Source: Elusimicrobiaceae bacterium
GTDB lineage: Bacteria; Elusimicrobiota; Elusimicrobia; Elusimicrobiales; Elusimicrobiaceae
Reading direction: 5' to 3'
DNA length: 64,000 bases
Assembly: GCA_017475405.1 (NCBI GenBank)
Contig: JAFVFN010000014.1
Span: 1 to 64,000 of the forward strand
In this document: positions 28,362-37,700 of the stretch, one piece after another
Numbering within the stretch: the first letter of the stretch is position 1
Layout of the letters: each line of letters starts with the position of its first letter
Notes under the pieces: generated by a model
Databases searched by the model: none
What the model was told of the DNA's origin: nothing
What the model saw: only the letters and a program-made list of their open reading frames with translations
Position numbers and translations under genes: made by a program

Positions 28362-28645
28362 GTTACGACGATAAATCTTTAATTATTATACTAAACTTAT
28401 AAGCTAAGTGACAAATTTGTTGACAGTTTTGTGGCAAAATATCAGTTTTACAACTTATTTTAAATAGGTATTTTCGTAGATAAGCTGTCCAATGTCTACT
28501 TTTGGGCCCGAATGTCTACTTTTTTCCACCAGATACACCAGATCTCCTACGTTAACAAGAGCTTATATCATGATGTTAAAACCTGCACTCCGTATTACTT
28601 TGAAGTGCAGGTCTAAAAACACTGAGCAACTATGAGAGGCCAAGG
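28362..28645. other. Gap with direct repeats, possible IS-end remnant
   Basis: AATGTCTACTTTT occurs twice (28491-28503 and 28511-28523), separated by GGGCCCG. Repeated copies of such a short element side by side resemble the terminal repeats of insertion sequences, but no transposase is seen. 28062-28289, on the other side of the tRNA, holds no gene either; its apparent ORF is a readthrough of the tRNA. Confidence 0.4.
28582..28611 (-). terminator. Terminator of the 1002-residue gene
   Basis: CCTGCACT pairs with AGTGCAGG. On the minus strand it is followed by TTTT, 35 bases past the stop codon at 28646. Confidence 0.65.
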
Positions 28646-31600
28646 CTATTGCGCTGCCGCATCCTGCAGGGGGGTGTCCTCTGTCGGTTGCGTACCTTCT
28701 CCTTGCGTGGACGTAAATTTATTTTTGAGCCATTGTTTGATGGAGATACCCCAACGTTTGGCCGTCGGCCACAAATCCTTGGTAATATATTTGTAATTAA
28801 TGGCCAAAGAGGCTGCACCGGCTACCAACGGCATCGTGAGGGCATACAGCTTTGCCGTGGACGGATCGAGGGCATAAGCATCTTTTAACCAGTCGCCCAT
28901 CATACCCATAACAAAGGTCAACATTCCGGACGTACGCGCCAAGATGTACATGCTTGACACGGCCGCTTCTTTACCGGCGTTTTCCGGACGGTTCAGCTCA
29001 ATGGACTGCAATACATTGACCCAGTTGGCAAACCCGAAGCCTGCCATGGCAAACAGTCCGCAGCGCGTTACAAAGTCCAGCCCCGGCAGCAGGGAAAGTG
29101 CACCCATGGATACACCGACCAGAGCAGACAAACCGGCCAACGCTTTATCGCTCATCAAACCGTCTTTAATCGCGATGGATCCGAGTTTACGACCCAAATA
29201 TACGGTGGCGTAGATGGCGGCAAAGGATACCAACATAGCACCGGCCGTACCTTTCCCGAAATGTTCTTTAATAAAGTCACCGGGCCCGCTGTTAAATCCA
29301 AGTCCCATGAAGTGACCGCCGGCCGTCGCCAGGAACATGTTGCGCAAAAACGGCGATTTAAATCCGAATTTCAGGTTAGATCCAATGGTGCTGAAGATAT
29401 TCTTTTTGGCAGGATCCGCTTTGACTACGTTTTGGATACGCGATTTGCGAAGCAATACATTTGCCGTAATAGGAGCTGCAGCCGCCAATCCGAACATGCC
29501 TGCCAACGCTCCCAGGCCCACTTCGGAAGAACCCGTCAATAAGTACGTCAGTCCACCCACAGCCGGCAAGAACAGATAGCAGTATACACCGCCTGCAGAG
29601 GCCCACGAATTCAAATCGGTTACCGTGGCAGAAGAAGACACACGATCAGAGGCACGCTGTTTGGCTACCATGGGGTTGATTTGTTTGAGGATACTTCCCG
29701 CTACCCCGTTGATGGTAATACCGCCCACCATACCGGCAAAAGCGGCCAGAGAGGGTAAGGCTCCCAACGCGCCCGCTGTCAAGCTGCCTGCTGCTAACAA
29801 GTGACCGGTAGTACCCACCAGTTGTCCGATGTTAAGCATGGTTTTGGTGCCGTATTTTTCCGCCCAGGCCCCGATAAACGGTCCCCAGGCCGGTCCAAAC
29901 TGACCGGCAGCGGTCGGTAAATTGCTCAGCGCCCCTTTAGCGATCCCCAACAGTCCTAAAGCAGACGTATTGGCCTGTCCCATGGTACCAAAGGTCCCTT
30001 CGGCAAGTCCGGCAAAATTTTGTGCCCAGTGCCCGATATCGTCTTTAAATACCTCAATGGGAGCCTGCTGTCCGGCCTGTGCGGCATATAAGGTGTTCAA
30101 ATCGGCTGCAATATCTTGGGATATCTGCATGAGCTGTCCGCTTTGTTGAAGCGTCTGAGAAGCCTGATCCAATACGGATCCTTTGGCGCTTAAGTAGCCT
30201 TGTAAAGCCGGATACTTCGCCATGACATCGGCTGATAAAATTTGTTTGAGGTCGTTACGATATTGGGCCAGCAGTGAAATTACTTCTGGTTCCGAAGCGG
30301 CAGCAAAAGCGGGTGCCATTTCACGGGCAAACACGACCTTATAATATGCCAGCGGCGCTTTTTGTCCGTCTTCAAAGAAGATTTGAGAGAACCCGCGTTC
30401 TTTCGCTTTGGCCTCATTGGCTTTTTGTTCGGCGGTCAGTTCTTTGCGAATAATAATATTACCCGTACCGCGGTCAAACACAAAGTACTCACCGGGAGCC
30501 AGGTCGACGCGGTTATAAAACGCCTCTTTGGCGGCCTGGTTTTCAAAGTGGAAAGTTACGTCCAGGGTCTTACCGGTTTCCAGATCTTCCCAGTATACCG
30601 GGACCGTGGCCTGCATGTCCGCAGAAGCCAGTCCCTGATCTCTAAACGCGTGTAAATTCTGCTCTGTCATCTCCTCCAACGGACGAACGTCCGCTGCGGG
30701 TTGCGCGGCAACTGCCACTTGCGGTTCGAACGTTTGCGCCGCCGCAATCGTCGTGGGTTTTGCAGTCACTGAAGTAACGGCCGGTGCTGCTCCGCGACCG
30801 GCACTCATATAAAGGTATGTAGAAGTAGCAGACGGATTAATGCTGATTGTGTTTAACAGGCCAAATTCCTGCAGGTTATCCTGCATTGCCGTAACATCTG
30901 CGGCCTGACGTTTTATCGGGGCAATCTGCAGAGGAAGGCCATTTTGCTGCGCGTAGGAAGCAATTCCTTCCCACAGTTCGGGCTGTTTTGCAGACAAGGC
31001 CGACATCTTTTCCAGGGGTTCGTAAGCACCTAAACGCAGTAACGCACGGGCCGACACTGCCGTAATAGCAGGTTCAGCAACTGTTCCGACTGATTTTTCA
31101 AACGCTTTTAAAATCAGACCCGCATCTTGCGAAGGAACACCGAATAAGCCGAGTGAAGCAATATCCGCGACCATACCAGACACGGCAGTCGCCTGCTCGG
31201 CACCCAAAGCACCTGTGGCAGGCAGCTGTGCAAACAACTGTTCGGCGTTTGCCAACTGCGCACGGTAAAATTCAACCGCCTGAAGCATATCCTGCGCAGA
31301 AGCCTGGTGGTTCAACGCTAAAACGGTAAAATCGGAACGCAGCAACAAAGCGCGCTGCGCGGCATCGGGATGAGACAAAATTTGACGGGAAACGGATAAC
31401 TGAGAATTTTGGGGGAGTAAAGAGATATGTTGTAAAGAGAGGGGCAGTTGTATACGCCGCATCAGAGCCGCATCATTTAGCATTCCGGTACGTGTACCCG
31501 GCAGTAACGGCAGGCGCGTTGATACTTTGGGAGTTGCGCCCAGTGCCTGCTTGGTACCGCGTAGTATCTGACGGGGGGATAATTGAGCAAGCGACGGAGT

Positions 31601-31654
31601 TACGCTGGTTACAATTAAAGTAGTGCTTAACACGCAGGATAAAAATTTTAGCAT
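28646..31654 (-). CDS. Signal peptide + periplasmic region + MFS-like membrane protein (paralogue 1)
   Basis: 1002 residues from ATG 31654 (GGGAGAG upstream). Residues 1-24 are a signal peptide (LKFLSCVLSTTLIVTSVTPS). About 25-270 is a helical region with HEAT-like stretches (ALLLRSDFTVLALN, ARALLRLGAYEPLE). An Ala/Pro linker follows, then a mixed domain (about 340-560), then 10-12 hydrophobic segments (about 570-965) with MFS-like features such as QFGPAWGPFIGAW. The tail is polar. Because of the signal peptide the long N-terminal part should be periplasmic, an odd design for an MFS protein. The paralogue at 34775-38854 shares every region. Substrate unknown. Confidence 0.75.
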   Translation of the reverse strand: MLKFLSCVLSTTLIVTSVTPSLAQLSPRQILRGTKQALGATPKVSTRLPLLPGTRTGMLNDAALMRRIQLPLSLQHISLLPQNSQLSVSRQILSHPDAAQRALLLRSDFTVLALNHQASAQDMLQAVEFYRAQLANAEQLFAQLPATGALGAEQATAVSGMVADIASLGLFGVPSQDAGLILKAFEKSVGTVAEPAITAVSARALLRLGAYEPLEKMSALSAKQPELWEGIASYAQQNGLPLQIAPIKRQAADVTAMQDNLQEFGLLNTISINPSATSTYLYMSAGRGAAPAVTSVTAKPTTIAAAQTFEPQVAVAAQPAADVRPLEEMTEQNLHAFRDQGLASADMQATVPVYWEDLETGKTLDVTFHFENQAAKEAFYNRVDLAPGEYFVFDRGTGNIIIRKELTAEQKANEAKAKERGFSQIFFEDGQKAPLAYYKVVFAREMAPAFAAASEPEVISLLAQYRNDLKQILSADVMAKYPALQGYLSAKGSVLDQASQTLQQSGQLMQISQDIAADLNTLYAAQAGQQAPIEVFKDDIGHWAQNFAGLAEGTFGTMGQANTSALGLLGIAKGALSNLPTAAGQFGPAWGPFIGAWAEKYGTKTMLNIGQLVGTTGHLLAAGSLTAGALGALPSLAAFAGMVGGITINGVAGSILKQINPMVAKQRASDRVSSSATVTDLNSWASAGGVYCYLFLPAVGGLTYLLTGSSEVGLGALAGMFGLAAAAPITANVLLRKSRIQNVVKADPAKKNIFSTIGSNLKFGFKSPFLRNMFLATAGGHFMGLGFNSGPGDFIKEHFGKGTAGAMLVSFAAIYATVYLGRKLGSIAIKDGLMSDKALAGLSALVGVSMGALSLLPGLDFVTRCGLFAMAGFGFANWVNVLQSIELNRPENAGKEAAVSSMYILARTSGMLTFVMGMMGDWLKDAYALDPSTAKLYALTMPLVAGAASLAINYKYITKDLWPTAKRWGISIKQWLKNKFTSTQGEGTQPTEDTPLQDAAAQ

Positions 31655-31683
31655 ATCGATTCTCTCCCTATAATATGTAATAT

Positions 31684-31772
31684 ACAAAGTCTCTTATACT
31701 CTAATATTAATACAAAACCACCCCGTTTCACAAGGGGCTTTGGTCCCGTTTTTTACATAGGACCTTTGGCTC
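31684..31772 (-). promoter_or_regulatory. Conserved promoter/operator of paralogue 1
   Basis: On the minus strand TTGTGA and TAATAT are 18 bases apart, followed by ATTAGAGTATAAG. Upstream lies GGTCC...GGACC with CAAAGG repeats. About 80 bases align closely with the region before paralogue 2 (38875-38965), which suggests a shared regulator. Confidence 0.6.
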
Positions 31773-31949
31773 TTTTTACTATTTTCTCGTCGGAACCAAA
31801 ATTTATCATCCAACAAGTATCATTAGCAAATCCGAAAACCTCCAAAAAATCTGATTGAACATCTTGGTCGAAACAGTCAGCGAAAAAAATAATTCTTGCA
31901 CAATTGGAATCAGAATTATCAAGATCTGTAAAACAGATGAAAAAAAGAC
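31773..31949. other. Non-coding stretch upstream of leader element A
   Basis: A start-less minus-strand open frame of about 60 codons crosses this stretch, but I recognise no family in it and call no gene. It may be a decayed gene end. Confidence 0.3.
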
Positions 31950-31978
31950 TGGTAAAATTCAGTAGCGTTTGTTATACT
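31950..31978 (+). promoter_or_regulatory. Promoter of leader element A
   Basis: TATACT at 31973-31978 with a weak TGGTAA at 31950-31955, 17 bases apart. The element begins about 10 bases downstream. Confidence 0.5.
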
Positions 31979-31984
31979 ATAAGT

Positions 31985-32200
31985 ACAATTTATCTGTTTT
32001 TGGAACCGTTTAAGAAACGGAGCTCTATTGGAATACCCAGAGATTTGTTCAAGTCCAAAAACAGTCGTTTTAGACACACAACAACGACGGTTGACGTGTG
32101 TCGAGTGTTTCTTTTATCTTGCATTTATGCAGGACAGAGAAACCACGGCTGTTACTATTGAGGCTCTTGAACAAACCCAACAGTAATGGCCGTTCTATTT
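31985..32200 (+). ncRNA. Structured leader RNA element, copy A (before pilin 32235)
   Basis: P1: CTGTTTTTGG (31994-32003) with CCAAAAACAG (32055-32064). P2: CCGTTT/AAACGG inside P1. P3: GACACAC (32073-32079) with GTGTGTC (32096-32102), then the conserved AGTGTTT. Terminator-like hairpin: ACGGCTGTTACT (32145-32156) with AGTAATGGCCGT (32182-32193), followed by TCTATTT. Long-range pairing: TTTGTTCAAG (32044-32053) with CTTGAACAAA (32166-32175) in the terminator loop. The pilin start lies 35 bases past the element. Confidence 0.85.
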
Positions 32201-32234
32201 GGTTTCATAAGCAGAACAAACAAGGAGAATGTGT

Positions 32235-32759
32235 ATGAAATACCCAAACACCCGGCGGGGTTTTACGCTTATTGAGCTTTTAGTTGTTGTGCTCATAATC
32301 GGTATCTTAGCGGCAGTAGCTGTTCCGCAATATCAAAAAGCTGTTGAGAAAAGCAGAATGAGTGAAGCTTATACCATGTTAAATGCCCTCAAAAAGGCAA
32401 TAGAACTTCATATATTAACCAACGGAACAGCCAAATTTGATTTATTTGCAGAAAATCCAAAAGAAAGTCCTATTGAAATACCTGGATGTGCCATAGTATC
32501 AGTAGATGATACAGATGATAAATGCGCTACTAAAAATTTTTTGTACGAGGCATATTGTGGCTCAAATAATACTTGTTATGTCAACGCGTTTAGATACAAG
32601 ACCGACGACTACCGTGATATTCGGAAACATTATACTTTATCTTGGGTACGGTCATCTAACAGTCATAATTGGGACGTATCCATCTGTTACTATAAAGACG
32701 ATTGGGGAAAAGATATCTGCAATTCTTTATCTGGCCTTACAGATATACGGTCTTTTTAG
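32235..32759 (+). CDS. Type IV pilin-like protein (prepilin)
   Basis: 174-residue prepilin. The short positively charged leader (MKYPNTRRG) is followed by the processed N-terminus [17 protein letters not shown] with Glu at position 5, then [19 protein letters not shown] prepilin peptidase would cut after the Gly and methylate the Phe. The globular part has several Cys ([21 protein letters not shown]) that could form disulfides. The ATG at 32235 is chosen because AAGGAG lies 7 bases upstream; the ATG 6 bases earlier is too close. The structured leader element A precedes it and a terminator follows. Confidence 0.9.
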   Translation: MKYPNTRRGFTLIELLVVVLIIGILAAVAVPQYQKAVEKSRMSEAYTMLNALKKAIELHILTNGTAKFDLFAENPKESPIEIPGCAIVSVDDTDDKCATKNFLYEAYCGSNNTCYVNAFRYKTDDYRDIRKHYTLSWVRSSNSHNWDVSICYYKDDWGKDICNSLSGLTDIRSF

Positions 32760-32823
32760 ACAATCGTCTACCATATTTAAGGCATTCTTGCACAATATTT
32801 CGCTAGTAAATTTACACTCACTG

Positions 32824-32849
32824 CCCCTTACTTAACTCACAGTAAGGGG
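32824..32849 (+). terminator. Terminator after pilin A
   Basis: CCCCTTAC pairs with GTAAGGGG across 10 bases and is followed by TAATTAATTT. Confidence 0.65.
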
Positions 32850-32907
32850 TAATTAATTTCCGTCGAAAAGTTTCTTGCTAGGAGGGGAAAATCATTTCAA
32901 AAAAAGA

Positions 32908-32934
32908 GTCCCGATCTGGTTATAAGATCGGGAC
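32908..32934 (-). terminator. Terminator of the GlpT-like gene
   Basis: GTCCCGATC pairs with GATCGGGAC. On the minus strand it is followed by CTCTTTTTTT, 20 bases past the stop at 32954. Confidence 0.85.
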
Positions 32935-32953
32935 CCTTTATATTTACAAACGA

Positions 32954-34312
32954 TTATTTGTGCACTTTATTATCGCTGTTTTCTTTTTTAACTACGGTTA
33001 ATACCAGTAATACACCGATAATACAAGCTACGATACAGGAATTAAACACACCGGCCCATCCCCAAGTATCTTTAATATATGAAGCACCGCTACCGGCTAA
33101 GAAACCGCCGATATAGGCAAACAACCCGCAGAAACCGCAGGCGGCGGCTACGGATTCTTTGGTGGTCAAGAACGAAATCTGCACGTTAAGCAGGTTTTGC
33201 GGACCGTCTACAAAGAAACCGATGGCGGCAATAAAGAAGCAGGTCAGTGCCACATGGCTAGGACCGGCAAATTTATAGAAGCCGTACGCGGAAACCGCTA
33301 AGAGCACAAAGTAGATAATGTTAGCGGGGGAGCAGCGTCCTTTAAAGATTTTGTCGGTTAAAAAACCAGCCGTGATACCGCCCAAGGCACCCACCAAGGG
33401 GTTCAAGGTGAAAATCAGCGGAATGCTGGCCTTGGAAAGCTCGCGGGAATCCAAAAAGATAGCCGCCCAGGATAAGGTCACGTAGCGTACAAAGTATACA
33501 CACAAGAACGCGATGGACAAAATCCAAATGTACTTATTGGTAAGTACATATTTGCGCAGTAAGGTCATATAGCTGTCGCCGTCTTTTTTCTCTTTGACAA
33601 CAAGCTGCTGCACATGCATATATTCTTCTACAGAAGGAAGTCCCACGCATTCGGGCGTATCGGTTACGTTCTTTAAAATAAAGAACGAAGTAATAATACC
33701 CAAAATACCGGAGAACACAAATACAAACTGCCATTGGATCCACGGCACCGTATCGGTCATTTTTAAAATGACTGCCGCAATAATGGCTGCCAGAGCGATA
33801 CCGACCGTATGGGCAGAGGCCCACAAGGTCCATTTGCTGGCTCTTTCTTTCGGAGAAAACCAATAGGCAAAAATACGCGCAATCGGAGGAAATCCCATTG
33901 ACTGAAACGCCTGGTTTAACGTCCAAAATACTACCAAGAGGAAGAAAGAATGTAAATAGCCGAAGAACAAGTTAATGACAGAAGACACCATTAACCCGAA
34001 CGCTAAAAAAACGCGGATGTTGCTTTTATCTGCCAACATGCCGCTTATAAACTTACCTACCCCGTATGCAATGAGGGAAATGGACACCATTAACCCGAAT
34101 TGGTGGTCGGTCATACCCGTTGCCGGTTTAAATACGTGGGCAATGGGGTTTAGATTTTGACGGGTAACGTAATACATCGCATACCCGATATAAGCGCTGA
34201 TAAACAATTTCATGCGCCAGCGTTTATATTGTTTGTCAATTTCTGCTTGGTCAGTGATTTTTTCCGCAGCCGGAGGCAACGGTTTAAACCAGTTAAAAAA
34301 CTTCTGTAGCAT
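32954..34312 (-). CDS. glpT: GlpT/UhpT-family organophosphate:phosphate antiporter
   Basis: 452-residue major facilitator protein with 12 membrane helices. The N-terminal YKRWRMKLFISAYIGYAMYY and VTRQNLNPIAHVF match the organophosphate:phosphate antiporter family, where the Arg residues bind the substrate phosphate. GYGVGK-like and FAYWFSPKERASKWTLW segments also fit. It would import glycerol-3-phosphate or a hexose phosphate; the glycerol kinase gene at 40660 makes the former attractive, but the sequence alone does not decide. The start is preceded by AGGAG, and TATAAT lies on the minus strand near 34370. Confidence 0.85.
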   Translation of the reverse strand: MLQKFFNWFKPLPPAAEKITDQAEIDKQYKRWRMKLFISAYIGYAMYYVTRQNLNPIAHVFKPATGMTDHQFGLMVSISLIAYGVGKFISGMLADKSNIRVFLAFGLMVSSVINLFFGYLHSFFLLVVFWTLNQAFQSMGFPPIARIFAYWFSPKERASKWTLWASAHTVGIALAAIIAAVILKMTDTVPWIQWQFVFVFSGILGIITSFFILKNVTDTPECVGLPSVEEYMHVQQLVVKEKKDGDSYMTLLRKYVLTNKYIWILSIAFLCVYFVRYVTLSWAAIFLDSRELSKASIPLIFTLNPLVGALGGITAGFLTDKIFKGRCSPANIIYFVLLAVSAYGFYKFAGPSHVALTCFFIAAIGFFVDGPQNLLNVQISFLTTKESVAAACGFCGLFAYIGGFLAGSGASYIKDTWGWAGVFNSCIVACIIGVLLVLTVVKKENSDNKVHK

Positions 34313-34718
34313 TGAATTCTCCTATAATTTTGTAATTATTGTACAACTAGACCTTACTTCTTTATTATAACACATTTTAGAAATTTTTTTATAAAAATTT
34401 TTCTGCTTTACTTTCGTCTGAAAAATTCGCTCTAATAGAACTAATTGTTGGCAATTTAGACGTAAGCAAGAAACTTAGTTAGTGTTGTTGCGGGCACGCG
34501 AAATTTCACAGATCCATAACTACAACTCATTATTAAGTTACTTAAAACTGCCCAGCAACTCTATGTAGAGATCCGAATAAGTCCCTCATATACATATTAA
34601 TACAAATCAAGGATGTAAGCTGTCTTTTGGGCATGTTCTTGCAAATAAAAATGGCACAAAAATTATTTCTACCACGGTATTACCAACAATTTGTTCAATT
34701 AAGCTAAAAATCCGACGA
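34313..34718. other. Intergenic region, nothing recognised
   Basis: Apart from the GlpT-like promoter at its left end I see no gene, repeat or stable structure in this AT-rich stretch. Confidence 0.5.
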
Positions 34719-34751
34719 AAGGCCCCGTGCATAATTATTACACGGGGCCTT
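34719..34751 (-). terminator. Terminator of paralogue 2
   Basis: AAGGCCCCGTG pairs perfectly with CACGGGGCCTT. It lies 23 bases past the stop codon at 34775, on the minus strand followed by TCG, so the U-run is short. Confidence 0.65.
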
Positions 34752-34774
34752 GGGTAAAACTGCGATCTTAATTC

Positions 34775-37700
34775 TTAATAAGCGCCGGCTGCCAACGGAC
34801 TCAAGTCCAAATCAATGCCTCGCGCCTTGGCAATAGCGCGGTATTTCTCAATCACGTGATTGACAATATCCTGCTTGCTTACATCGGCCGTGGCATTCTT
34901 TAACTGACTGTTAATTTCAGCCTGAGCGTCCTGTTTGAGTTGGATTTCATACAATTCATCCAGTACAGCCAAACGGTTGCGGTTTAACGCCGTGCGGTGC
35001 GAGAGTTTGGCTACAATGAGTTCCACCTCGGTCTCGGTTACCACATATTTGGCCAAAATTCCGTCAAGCACCTGGTTGGTCATGCGCTCAATATCCGCCT
35101 GAGACATTCCTTTGGCACGTCCGATGACGGTACTGGTATAGAGCGGTTCCACTTCTTCACGGAACGCATCGTACGTCAGCGGCTGTCCGGCAACCGTCCC
35201 GGAAACAGGTCTTTGTAAGAGTTTACGGGCCATTTCCAGACGGTGGATATCCAGACCGGCTTTGTCTTCCACGCCCATTCTGATTTGTTCCAGGGCCGAG
35301 AGACTCACGGTATAGCGACTGGTAATGCCTGCAGCCACCTGCGAGGTTAATTGTGCACTCTCGGCAGCCGACATGGACGTACCCCATGTGACATTTTTGG
35401 TCATGGCCTGTTCCACTTCATCACGCAACGCCGCATAATACAACGTCTTGGGCGTTTTTGAGAACCAGCGCTGAACGGTTTCCTTAAAATCTTTGGTAAT
35501 ATATTCGCGGTTGGCCCAGGTGGCATAAGTCAACGCAGCCAACGGCAAGGACAAAGCATACACGGCAGAGGTAGCCGTATCCAATCCAAACCGCAGTCCC
35601 AACTGATCGGCAAAAGCACCCATCAAAATCGTAGCCATACCGGACATACGAGCCAGTACATACATCGTAGAAACCGCTGCCTTACGACCCACGTTGGAGG
35701 GGCGGTTCAGCTCAATGGCCTGTTCCATGTTGGCCAGGTTGGCAAATCCCAAACCGGCAGCTGCCCACAGGGCTCCGCGGCTGTACATATCCAAACCGGG
35801 CAGTACGGAAGCAGCACCTGCGCCCAGGGCAATCATACTGGACAACCCGATTAAAGCTTTATCCGTAATGACACCCTGTTTCATCATTTTGGCGCCTATT
35901 TTACGTCCGGCATATACGGTCAAATATACTGAGGCAAAGGAGGCCAACATGGCTTTGGACGGGTCGTCAAACACTTCTTTAAAGTAAGTCCCGGGACCGG
36001 AGTTAAAAGCCATACCCGCAAAGTGGTAGGAAGCAACCCGGGCCATCATTCCTTTGAGGCTGGGGGAATTAAATCCAAATTTTAAGTTGTCCTTAATAGT
36101 TTGGAGGTACTTGGTTTGTTTGGCACCCGTTTCTTTGACGTTTTTAATCTTGGAACCGCGCATCAAAGCAGCCGATAAAAGCGGCGTGGCGGTGGAAATC
36201 CCGAACATCGTGGCCAACGTTCCCAGTCCCACTTCGGCAGAACCCGTTAACAGGTAAGCCAACGCACCGGCAGCCGGTAAAAATAAGTAGCAGTAAATAC
36301 CGCCGACCGAGGCCCACGAGTTCAGTTCCGCAGCGGTGGCAGAGGCACTGATCGGGTCGTTGGCACGCTCTTTGGCCAGCGGCACGTTAGATTGTTTGAG
36401 GATCCCGTTGCCGGCAATACCGTTTACCAAAATACCGCTGATCATCCCCATAAACGTCGGGAAAGTGGGTAAAATCCCCATGGCGCCCAACGCTAGACTG
36501 CCCATGGAAATCGCGTTACCGATGGCAGAAGTAATCTGCCCGATATATAAGGTATGCTTACCGCCTACATTACTTTGCAAGCCGCCGATGAACGGAGCCG
36601 TAGCAGGACCGAACTGTCCGGCCGTGGTCGGTAATTGGCTTAATAATCCTTTTTCGATACCCAGTAACTTTAACGCAGCTGTAATGGCCTGTCCCACAGA
36701 GCTCATCCCCTCGCTAACAGCGGTCAAAACTTGTGCATGATTCCCCAAATCATCGGTAAATAAGGAAAGCTCAATCGGCGTGTTTACGTTAGCCGCTACG
36801 ATTTCATTCAATTCGTTGCGAACTGCCTGCACCACGGCTCCCAAATTGCCGCCTTCTCGCAAAGCCTGAGCCGCCGCATTTAACTCACTGGATTTACTGG
36901 CTAAAAACCGGGCTAACTGCGGATGCGCTTCTTTGATTTCTTTAGATAAAATTGCATTTAAGGATTCACGGTATTCGTTGAGCAGTCCCATGGCAGCCGC
37001 ATCATGCGTCGCGCCGGCAAAACGCGGGGCCATTTGACGAGCAGCCAAAATCTTATAGAGCTTGCTAGCTGCTCCCTGACCGCCTTCAAAAAATACCCCC
37101 GAAATACCGCGTTCGGAACCGGAGGTGGAACGCAAAATCAGTGCCCCGTCCGTACGCAACACAAAATGCTCGGAGTCCAATTTTTTGACACGTTTAATAA
37201 ACGCTTTTTTGACACTTTCGTCTTCAAATTTAAGCGTAATATTAAAATCTTCCGGAACAGCTACCCCTTTGGAAATTTCCACATCCACCGGGAAGTCTAC
37301 CTCCAATCCGGCAAACTGAGCCGCACGGGCATCCAACTGAACGCGGGCAGCCGTTGCCTGATCTTTGTCTTTTCTGAAAAAACCGCGAATGCGCGCCATT
37401 AAGGACTCGCTGTTGGGAGCAGCCGCCGGCGCAATCTCTTTAGACGGATCCAAACTGTCTTTAAACGTCTTGAGTACATCCTGACGTACACTGGCTTTAG
37501 ACAAGGCAGATACGGTCTGTCCAGCTTTTTCCAGTTCGTGTTCCAAGGTACTGACCAATACTTCCTGGAATTTTGTGTCCGATAAAACGGGTTCTTTGCC
37601 GTATACACTGACATATTTACGAAGCGCACTGTGGAACGTCGCCGTCAACGCTGCACCGATGGCATCAGCATACTTGGCGTTGGCATAGTGCGTGTTTACT

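Noticed and set aside
27975-28382. Plus-strand open frame of 135 codons over the glycosyltransferase start and the tRNA
   Set aside because: It reads through the tRNA-Arg(CCG) (ARRESNPHFQLRRLTLYPL), a well-known spurious translation, and is antisense to real features.
28491-28523. Insertion sequence between tRNA-Arg and the 1002-residue gene
   Set aside because: Only a short direct repeat is present. There is no transposase frame and no matching second end.
31773-31950. Start-less minus-strand frame of about 60 codons upstream of paralogue 1
   Set aside because: No family is recognisable and there is no start codon or ribosome site. It may be a decayed end but cannot be supported as a gene.
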